DNA from: Modestobacter sp. VKM Ac-2985
GTDB taxonomy: Bacteria > Actinomycetota > Actinomycetes > Mycobacteriales > Geodermatophilaceae
Direction of reading: 5' to 3'
Assembly: GCF_026967925.1 (NCBI RefSeq)
Contig: NZ_JAPVBI010000001.1
Coordinates: forward strand, 620,001-684,000
Length of the DNA stretch: 64,000 bases
A model generated the notes under the pieces. That model saw only the letters and a list, made by a program, of their open reading frames with translations. It searched no databases and was not told where the DNA came from. Positions 42,536 to 48,836 of this stretch are shown piece by piece. Made by a program: the position numbers and the translations under genes. Position 1 is the stretch's first letter; each line of letters begins with the position of its first letter.

Positions 42536-43773
42536 GTGGCGTGCCCGTCCTCGACGTCGGCGCCCTCGCCCGCCGGCTGCGGCACGCCTTCGGCCGGGCC
42601 GGACAGCCAGGCCCGGATCGCCTCGCCGTCGGCGCCCAGCACCGGGGGCGGGGTGTGGTCGCGGCGGGTCGTCTCGGTCTCGCCCTCGGTGCCCGGGGCG
42701 AAGAAGCGCAGCGGCGGGCCGGGCAGGGTGAGCGGCCCGGCGGTCGGGTGGTCGACGGAGATCGCCAGCCCCTGGGAGAGCGTCTGCTCCCAGGCGTAGA
42801 CCTCGTCCAGGGTGCGCACCTTGCCGGCCGGCACGCCCGCGGCGGCCAGCCGGGCCAGCAGCTCCTCGGCCGGGATCTCGGCGAACGCGCCCTCCAGCAG
42901 CTCGATCACCCGCTCGCGGTTGCCCACCCGCTCGCCGTTGGTGGCCAGGCCGGGTGCGTCGGCGTCGAAGCCGAACTCGGTGCAGAGCCGGCGCCACAGC
43001 CCCTCGCTGCCGCAGGAGAGCTGGACGCTCCCGCCGGCGCAGCGGAACAGGCCGTAGGGGGCGATCGAGGGGTGGTGGTTGCCCTGCCCGCGGTTGACCT
43101 TCCCCGCCACGGTGTACGCCGTCCCCTGGAAGGCGTGCACGCCGACGACGGCGGCCAGCAGCGAGGTGCGCACCACCTGGCCCTGTCCGGTGCGCTCGCG
43201 CTCCAGGAGCGCGGCGAGCACCCCGTAGGCGCCGTACATGCCGGCCAGCAGGTCACCGATCGGGACGCCGACCTTCTGCGGGTCCTCCGGGCCGGAGCCG
43301 GTGAGCGACATCAGCCCGGCCTCGCCCTGGGCGATCTGGTCGTAGCCGGCGCGCTGCCCCTCGGGGCCGTCGTGGCCGAAGCCGCTGATCGACAGCTGGA
43401 CCAGCCGGGGGTTGAGCTCGGCGAGCACGTCCGTGCCGAAGCCGAGGCGGGCCAGCGTGCCGGGCCGGAAGTTCTCCAGCAGCACGTCGGCGCGGCGCAC
43501 CAGCTCCGTCAGCACCGCCTTGTCCGCGTCGTCCTTGAGGTCGAGGGTGATCGACTCCTTGTTGCGGTTGGCGGAGAAGAAGTACGTCGACTCCCGACCG
43601 GCGCCCTCGGGCTGCACGAACGGCGGGCCCCAGCCGCGGCTGTCGTCACCGCTGCCCGGGCTCTCCACCTTGATCACCCGGGCGCCGAGGTCGCCGAGCA
43701 TCATGCCGGCGTGCGGTCCGGCCAGGGCGCGGGTCAGGTCGACGACGAGGACGCCGTCCAGGGGGCCACTCAC
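42532..43773 (-). CDS. CaiB/BaiF family CoA transferase
   Basis: The 413-residue family III CoA transferase has LDGVLVVDLTRALAGPHAGMMLGDLGARVIKVE, ANRNKESITLDLK, the catalytic Asp in AGYDQIAQGEAGLMSLTG, and GRGQ-like loops. It moves CoA between carboxylic acids without forming a covalent enzyme-CoA chain. GTG 43773. It is translationally coupled to the AccD3-like gene, hinting at one acyl-CoA pathway; the substrate is unknown. Confidence 0.88.
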   Translation of the reverse strand: MSGPLDGVLVVDLTRALAGPHAGMMLGDLGARVIKVESPGSGDDSRGWGPPFVQPEGAGRESTYFFSANRNKESITLDLKDDADKAVLTELVRRADVLLENFRPGTLARLGFGTDVLAELNPRLVQLSISGFGHDGPEGQRAGYDQIAQGEAGLMSLTGSGPEDPQKVGVPIGDLLAGMYGAYGVLAALLERERTGQGQVVRTSLLAAVVGVHAFQGTAYTVAGKVNRGQGNHHPSIAPYGLFRCAGGSVQLSCGSEGLWRRLCTEFGFDADAPGLATNGERVGNRERVIELLEGAFAEIPAEELLARLAAAGVPAGKVRTLDEVYAWEQTLSQGLAISVDHPTAGPLTLPGPPLRFFAPGTEGETETTRRDHTPPPVLGADGEAIRAWLSGPAEGVPQPAGEGADVEDGHAT

Positions 43774-43841
43774 GAGGGGGTAGGTCCTTCCAACGAGACG
43801 ACGGAGACGTCGGTCACCCTCTCACCGGTCCGTCTGGCGCG

Positions 43842-44417
43842 TCAGTCGAGCTGCCACCAGCCGGCAGACGGGGTGACGACGGCGGTCACCCGGCGGTCGT
43901 GCGGCCCGGCCGGCAGCTCGGCCACCAGCTCTTCGTCGAACACCACGGCCACGATCGTCGCGCCGGGGCGGGCGTGCGCCAGCGCGCGGTCGTAGTACCC
44001 GCCGCCCCGCCCCAGCCGGGTGCCGTCGGCGGCCACGGCCAGCGCCGGGACGACGACCACGTCGGCCGCGGCCAGCGCACCGGGCGGCAGGCGCGGGCCG
44101 GTCGGCTCGAGCAGCCCGAAGCGGCCGGGGACCAGCCCGCCCTCGTGCTCCGCCCAGGACAGCTCCCGCCCACGCGCCGGCACCACCGGGAGCAGCAGCC
44201 GGCCGGGCAGCGCGTCGGGCAGCCGGCCGGCGCCGGGCTCCTCGGCCGCGGGCACGTAGGCGGCGGTCACGGGGGTCCCGGCGAGCCGGCCGGCGAGCGC
44301 CTCGGCGAGGGCGTCGGCGGCCGCGGCGCGGGCCGCGGGGGAGCGGTCCGCACGCCCGGCCAGCAGGGTCGCGCGCAGCGTCGCCTTCGCGCTCACCACC
44401 TCGGGGGAGTCCGCCAT
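43842..44417 (-). CDS. fthC: 5-formyltetrahydrofolate cyclo-ligase
   Basis: The 191-residue enzyme converts 5-formyl-THF to 5,10-methenyl-THF with ATP. VSAKATLRATLLAGRADRSP gives the basic N-terminal helix, and the ATP site is in GTRLGRGGGYYDRAL. The ATG at 44417 is only 27 bp from the divergent galU ATG, so both promoters must overlap; this head-to-head pair is common in actinobacteria. Confidence 0.92.
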   Translation of the reverse strand: MADSPEVVSAKATLRATLLAGRADRSPAARAAAADALAEALAGRLAGTPVTAAYVPAAEEPGAGRLPDALPGRLLLPVVPARGRELSWAEHEGGLVPGRFGLLEPTGPRLPPGALAAADVVVVPALAVAADGTRLGRGGGYYDRALAHARPGATIVAVVFDEELVAELPAGPHDRRVTAVVTPSAGWWQLD

Positions 44418-44444
44418 GTCGGCAGGCTAGCTACGCTGCCCGGC

Positions 44445-45389
44445 ATGTCGACTCCGTCCGCCCCGAGTCCGCGCCCGGCCAGGAAGTCCGTCATCCCGGT
44501 CGCCGGGATGGGCACCCGCTTCCTCCCCGCGACCAAGGCCGTCCCCAAGGAGCTGCTGCCGGTCGTCGACCGGCCGGCCCTGCAGTACATCGTCGAGGAG
44601 GCCGCCCGGGCCGGCGTCGGCGAGGTGCTGATGGTCACCGGGCGCAACAAGGGGAGCATCGAGGACTTCTTCGACCGCACGCCGGAGCTGGAGACCGCCC
44701 TGGAGGCCAAGGGCGACCAGAGCCGGCTCGACGCGGTGCACGAGTCCACCGACGTCGCGCAGGTCTTCTTCGTGCGCCAGGGCGAGGCGAAGGGCCTGGG
44801 CCACGCCGTCCTGCAGGCCGCGGCCTTCGTCGGGGACGAGCCGTTCGCGGTGCTCCTCGGTGACGACATCATCGATGCCCGCGACCACCTGCTCGAGCAG
44901 ATGCTGGCCGTGCAGGCCGAGCACGGCGGCGCGGTGGTCGCGCTGCTCGACGTGGGTGCCGACAACATCTCCAAGTACGGCGCCGTCGCCGTCGAGGAGG
45001 CCAAGGTCTCCGGGGACGCCGCCGGCGACGAGGTCTTCCGGGTCACCGGCATGGTGGAGAAGCCCCCGGCCGACGAGGCCCCCAGCACGCTGGCGATCAT
45101 CGGCCGCTACGTGCTGCCCCCGGAGGTCTTCGCGGCCATCCGGGACACCCCGCCCGGCCGTGGCGGGGAGATCCAGCTGACCGACGCGCTGCTCAAGCTG
45201 GTCCAGGACGGCATGCCCGTGCACGGCGTCGTCTTCTCCGGCCGCCGGTACGACACCGGCGACAAGCTGGACTACCTCAAGGCCGTCGTCCAGCTGGCCG
45301 TCGAGCGCGAGGACCTCGGCCCCACGTTCGGGCCGTGGCTGCGTGACTTCGTCGCCGACCTGCCCGCCGAGGGCGCGTCGCCCGCCTGA
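44445..45389 (+). CDS. galU: UTP-glucose-1-phosphate uridylyltransferase
   Basis: The 314-residue enzyme makes UDP-glucose for cell-wall sugars. VIPVAGMGTRFLPATKAVPKELLPVVDRPALQYIVEEA is the nucleotide-binding region, followed by FFVRQGEAKGLGHAV and LLGDDI. TACGCT lies seven bases before ATG 44445 (leaderless signature). It begins the galU-glp-rimJ-sepX block. Confidence 0.95.
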   Translation: MSTPSAPSPRPARKSVIPVAGMGTRFLPATKAVPKELLPVVDRPALQYIVEEAARAGVGEVLMVTGRNKGSIEDFFDRTPELETALEAKGDQSRLDAVHESTDVAQVFFVRQGEAKGLGHAVLQAAAFVGDEPFAVLLGDDIIDARDHLLEQMLAVQAEHGGAVVALLDVGADNISKYGAVAVEEAKVSGDAAGDEVFRVTGMVEKPPADEAPSTLAIIGRYVLPPEVFAAIRDTPPGRGGEIQLTDALLKLVQDGMPVHGVVFSGRRYDTGDKLDYLKAVVQLAVEREDLGPTFGPWLRDFVADLPAEGASPA

Positions 45390-45495
45390 GCGGACCCTGC
45401 AGAGGGCACCATCGGGCCCAGGTCCGTCATCGGCGGCCGTGGCCGGCGACCCGGGCACGGGGGAGGCCCGAGGACGGGGGACGACGGTGGTGGGG

Positions 45496-46983
45496 ATGAG
45501 CGACGACAGCACACGCGGGTGGATGTCCGGCGGAGGTCGGGACACGACGCAGCTGGACCTGGCGAGCGGCGGGCTGGTCCCGTCTCCACGGGACAACCAG
45601 CTGCTCTCCGGGCCGACGCCGGTGGTCACCCACGACACCGTGCAGGTCGACCGGTCGGTGTTCTCCTCCGACCGGGTGCCCTCCCCGGCCATCGCCACCG
45701 GCGACCGGTCGCCGGACCCGATGGCCGACACCGGCTCGGTCGACGTGTCCGGGGTCCGGCTGCGCCCGGTCGAGCACCACCTGGACGAGATCCTCGGCGC
45801 CGTCCCCCAGCCCGACCCGATCGAGCTCGCGGTGCTCGACGCCCAGGGGCTGCTCTGCGCCGAGCTGGTCACCAGCCAGCGCTCGCTGCCCGCCTTCGAC
45901 CAGGCCGGCCTCGACGGGTACGCCGTCCGCTCGGAGGACATCGCCACCGCGACCGTGGAGCAGCCCGTCGACCTCGCCGTCGTCGGGGAGACGGTCGCCG
46001 GTGCGGCGGAGCAGGCCACGATCAGCGCCGGGCTCGCGCAGAAGGTCGCCGTGGGCGCGATGCTGCCGGCCGGCGCCGACGTCGTCGTCCCGGCTGCCTG
46101 GACCGACCAGGGCGCCGCCCGGGTGCAGGTCTTCGCCGCGCTCGCGCCCGGCAGCTACGTCCGCCGGATCGGCGACGACGTCGCGACCGGCGACACCGCG
46201 GTCGAGATCGGCACCCCGATCGGGCCGGCCCAGATCAGCCTGCTGGCCGCCGTCGGGCGGGAGCGCGTGGCCGTGCGGCCGCGCCCGCGGATCACGGTGC
46301 TGTGCGCCGGCAACGAGCTCGTCGACGTCGGGGCGGTGGCCGGCCCCGGCCAGCAGGTCGACGTGAACAGCTACGCACTCGCCGCCGCGGCGCGGGACGC
46401 CGGCGCCGAGGCGTACCGGGCGGGGATCATGCCCAACGACCGGCGGCGGATGGTGGAGCTGCTGGAGGGTCAGATGCTCCGCAGCGACGTCGTCCTGGTC
46501 GCCGGCACCTTCGCCAACGGCGGGCACGACCTGCTCCAGGAGGCGCTGGACGAGCTGGGTGGGCTGACCTTCACCCAGGTGGCCATGCACCCCGGCCCGG
46601 TGCACGCCTTCGGCAAGCTCGGCCCCGACGCGGTCCCGGTGATCTGCGTGCCCGGTGAGCCGGTCGCCGCCCTGGTCGCCTTCGAGGTGTTCGTCCGTCC
46701 GGCGATCCGGCTGATGCTCGGCAAGCGCCAGCTCTTCCGGCGCACCGTGCAGGCGGTCTCCGCCCAGCAGCTCCTCTCGCCGCTGGGGTACCGGCAGTAC
46801 CTGCACGGCCAGGTCATGCGCCACCCCGACGGCGGCTACGTCGTCGAGCCGATCGGCGACGGCGACCAGGCCATGCTCGCCCGGATGGCCCGCGCCAACT
46901 GCCTGATCGTGGTGGACGAGGACGTCACCGAGGTCTCCGCCGGTGGGCTGGTGACGGTCATGCCGATGCTCCTCGGGGGCTGA
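45496..46983 (+). CDS. glp: MoeA/gephyrin-like protein, probable Glp of the divisome
   Basis: The 495-residue protein has an unusual disordered N-terminal extension of about 85 residues before MoeA domains (EHHLDEILGAVPQPDP; AFDQAGLDGYAVR; LCAGNELVDVG; MHPGPVHAFGKLG). The MoeA core has lost canonical residues: the GGVSVGD loop is replaced by GTFANGGHD, GDEL is GNEL and PGNP is PGEP. The actinobacterial galU-glp-rimJ-glpR/sepX order is linked in published corynebacterial work to an FtsZ-binding gephyrin-like Glp. Molybdenum-cofactor activity is therefore doubtful. Confidence 0.82.
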   Translation: MSDDSTRGWMSGGGRDTTQLDLASGGLVPSPRDNQLLSGPTPVVTHDTVQVDRSVFSSDRVPSPAIATGDRSPDPMADTGSVDVSGVRLRPVEHHLDEILGAVPQPDPIELAVLDAQGLLCAELVTSQRSLPAFDQAGLDGYAVRSEDIATATVEQPVDLAVVGETVAGAAEQATISAGLAQKVAVGAMLPAGADVVVPAAWTDQGAARVQVFAALAPGSYVRRIGDDVATGDTAVEIGTPIGPAQISLLAAVGRERVAVRPRPRITVLCAGNELVDVGAVAGPGQQVDVNSYALAAAARDAGAEAYRAGIMPNDRRRMVELLEGQMLRSDVVLVAGTFANGGHDLLQEALDELGGLTFTQVAMHPGPVHAFGKLGPDAVPVICVPGEPVAALVAFEVFVRPAIRLMLGKRQLFRRTVQAVSAQQLLSPLGYRQYLHGQVMRHPDGGYVVEPIGDGDQAMLARMARANCLIVVDEDVTEVSAGGLVTVMPMLLGG

Positions 46984-46984
46984 G

Positions 46985-47602
46985 CTGGACCCGGCACCGC
47001 ACCCGGGCTGGCCGGCACGGCTGGCGTGGGGGCCGGTCGAACTGCACCCGCTGCGCCGCGAGGACGCCCGCGAGTGGTCCCGGCTGCGCACCGAGAACGA
47101 GTCCTGGCTGCTGCCCTGGGAGCCCTCCACCGGGTTGAGCTGGTCGGCGCGGCACTCCCCGGCGGCCTACCGGGCGATGCGCCGGGCGGCGTCCCGGCGG
47201 GCCCGGGTCGGGATGTCGCTGCCCTTCGCCCTCCGGTACGAGGGGCGGCTGGCCGGCCAGGTGACCGTCGACAACGTCGTCCGCGGGGCGCTGCGCTCCG
47301 GGAGCCTGGGCTACTGGGTCGACCAGGGCGTGGCGGGGCGGGGGGTGGCCTCGCTGGCGGTGGCGCTGGTCTGCGACCACGCCTTCGGCCCGGTGGGGCT
47401 GCACCGGCTGCAGGCCGACATCCGGCCGGAGAACCGGTCGAGCCGGCGACTGGTCGAGCGGCTGGGCTTCCGGGAGGAGGCGCTCTTCCGGGACTACCTG
47501 GACATCGACGGGGCCTGGCGGGACCACCTCGGGTACGCGCTGCTGGCCGGGGAGTCCCCTGGCGGGGTGCTGGCCCGCTGGCGGGCCTGCGCGCCTCGCT
47601 GA
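46985..47602 (+). CDS. rimJ: RimJ-like GNAT N-acetyltransferase
   Basis: This GNAT protein has VELHPLRREDAREWSRLR, LLPWEPS, GYWVDQGVAGRGVASLAVALVCDHAF and ENRSSRRLVERLGFREE, matching the ribosomal-protein alanine acetyltransferase group found in this locus. The frame is open from 46955 but has no ATG, GTG or TTG before TTG 47135, which would remove the conserved N-terminus. A CTG at 46985, just after the glp stop and five bases from GGGGG, is the best candidate start. Confidence 0.8.
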   Translation: MDPAPHPGWPARLAWGPVELHPLRREDAREWSRLRTENESWLLPWEPSTGLSWSARHSPAAYRAMRRAASRRARVGMSLPFALRYEGRLAGQVTVDNVVRGALRSGSLGYWVDQGVAGRGVASLAVALVCDHAFGPVGLHRLQADIRPENRSSRRLVERLGFREEALFRDYLDIDGAWRDHLGYALLAGESPGGVLARWRACAPR

Positions 47603-47781
47603 ACCGACAGGTGGGGACGCCGACACGCCGATGTGCCGGCGACGCGCGCCGACACACCGGGAGACGTCCCGGGTATCGGCAGTCCGCGCCCTTACCTTGA
47701 CTCCCGAGTGACGGATGTGACTCGTGTGGCCCCAGGGATGGGGTCGTTCCGCTGGGCCAGGGATGGATCGGGGTGTTCGAG

Positions 47782-48486
47782 ATGGGATCGGGCGTACTGC
47801 TGGCCGCTCTCGTCGTGCTGTGGTTCGTGGTCCTGGTGCCGATGGTGGTCACCCGGGGCGACACGCACACGGGGAACGGTGCAGCCAACTCAGGACGGAC
47901 CCTGCAACGACGGCGGCCGGTGGACCCGGTGGTGCACGCCGAGACCGAGCGGGTGAGCATCGACCGGGCACAGCTGCGCAGCAGCGGTGAACTGCAGGTC
48001 GACGTGCACGCGCGGCGCCGCCGCACGCTGGCCGGGCTCGTCGCCCTGGCCGTGCTGGCGCTGGTCGGTGCGCTGGCCTACCGGTCGTGGCTGTGGGCTC
48101 CGCAGGTGCTGCTGGACGTCGCCGTCGTCGGTTACCTGATGGTGACCGCTGCTGCGGCCAAGCGGGAGCGGCGGACCGCCGCCCGCCGTGCGGCCCGGGC
48201 TGCCCAGCGTCCGCCGAGGCGGGCGCCGCAGGCTCGCCCGGTGCAGCCGCGCCCGGCGGTTGTCGACCCGGCGCCTGCGCCGGTCCCGGTGGCGGCCGAG
48301 ACCGGCCCGGTGCACCCGAGCCTGCCGCTGGCCCCGGTGCACCCGCTGCGCCCCGGCCGGGTGGTCGCGGCCCGCACGCCGGCCCCGGCCGGCTGGCAGC
48401 AGAGCGCCGTGGTCGGGCTGGACGACGACGACATCGGCTTCGCCGACATCGACGTCTACGCCCCGAAGCGCGTCGTCAACGGCTGA
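47782..48486 (+). CDS. sepX: SepX/GlpR-like divisome membrane protein
   Basis: The 234-residue protein has an N-terminal membrane helix with the SepX-like end GSGVLLAALVVLWFVVLVPMVV, a hydrophilic linker, two further helices (TLAGLVALAVLALVGALAYR; VLLDVAVVGYLMVTAAA), an Arg/Pro/Ala-rich disordered region and an acidic end DDDDIGFADIDVYAP. Position after glp and rimJ matches SepX of Streptomyces and GlpR of Corynebacterium, membrane partners of FtsZ-associated proteins. GTG 47773 is an alternative start. Confidence 0.78.
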   Translation: MGSGVLLAALVVLWFVVLVPMVVTRGDTHTGNGAANSGRTLQRRRPVDPVVHAETERVSIDRAQLRSSGELQVDVHARRRRTLAGLVALAVLALVGALAYRSWLWAPQVLLDVAVVGYLMVTAAAAKRERRTAARRAARAAQRPPRRAPQARPVQPRPAVVDPAPAPVPVAAETGPVHPSLPLAPVHPLRPGRVVAARTPAPAGWQQSAVVGLDDDDIGFADIDVYAPKRVVNG

Positions 48487-48491
48487 GCGAG

Positions 48492-48511
48492 GGCCCTCCT
48501 GCAGGAGGGCC
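48492..48511 (+). terminator. 20-bp perfect palindrome after sepX
   Basis: GGCCCTCCTGCAGGAGGGCC is fully self-complementary and begins six bases after the sepX stop. It can form a terminator hairpin for the galU-glp-rimJ-sepX block. Confidence 0.7.
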
Positions 48512-48560
48512 ACCCCCGTGGCTGCACCGGTGCAGGCAGACGGTAAAGTCGTGGGGGCAA

Positions 48561-48634
48561 GGGGCTGTGGCGCAGTCCGGTAGCGCACCTCGTTCGCATC
48601 GAGGGGGTCAGGGGTTCAATTCCCCTCAGCTCCA
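48561..48634 (+). tRNA. tRNA-Ala (anticodon CGC)
   Basis: The acceptor stem is GGGGCTG/CAGCTCC. The anticodon stem CCTCG/CGAGG holds loop TTCGCAT, giving CGC, and the T-arm is AGGGGTTCAATTCCCCT. CCA is not encoded. A TAAAGT -10-like hexamer lies at 48543-48548. It reads GCG codons. Confidence 0.94.
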
Positions 48635-48639
48635 CCCCG

Positions 48640-48671
48640 GTCAGGCCGGGCCCACCAGGGCCCGGCCTGAC
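48640..48671 (+). terminator. 14-bp perfect hairpin after tRNA-Ala
   Basis: GTCAGGCCGGGCCC pairs with GGGCCCGGCCTGAC around ACCA, followed by a short T-containing tract. Confidence 0.85.
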
Positions 48672-48683
48672 GCATTTCCTGGC

Positions 48684-48753
48684 AGCTGATCAGCTCTCCG
48701 TGAGCGGCCGTCGTACGCAGCTGATCAGCTCTCCGTGAGCGGCCGTCGTACGC
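48684..48753. repeat. Perfect tandem duplication of a 35-bp unit with internal palindrome
   Basis: Two identical 35-bp units (48684-48718 and 48719-48753) lie head to tail. Each starts with the perfect palindrome AGCTGATCAGCT and ends CGTCGTACGC. They lie between the tRNA-Ala terminator and the secreted-protein gene, and could be paired operators or a recent duplication. Confidence 0.9.
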
Positions 48754-48836
48754 ACCGTGGTGGACTCTCGGCAGGTCGTCGCTGCAGCACCGTGGGACCC
48801 CCTGTCCCGCCGGACCTCTCTGGTACGCCTCTCGGC

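Noticed and set aside
48684-48753. CRISPR-like array
   Set aside because: The two units are directly adjacent with no spacer and no cas genes are near.
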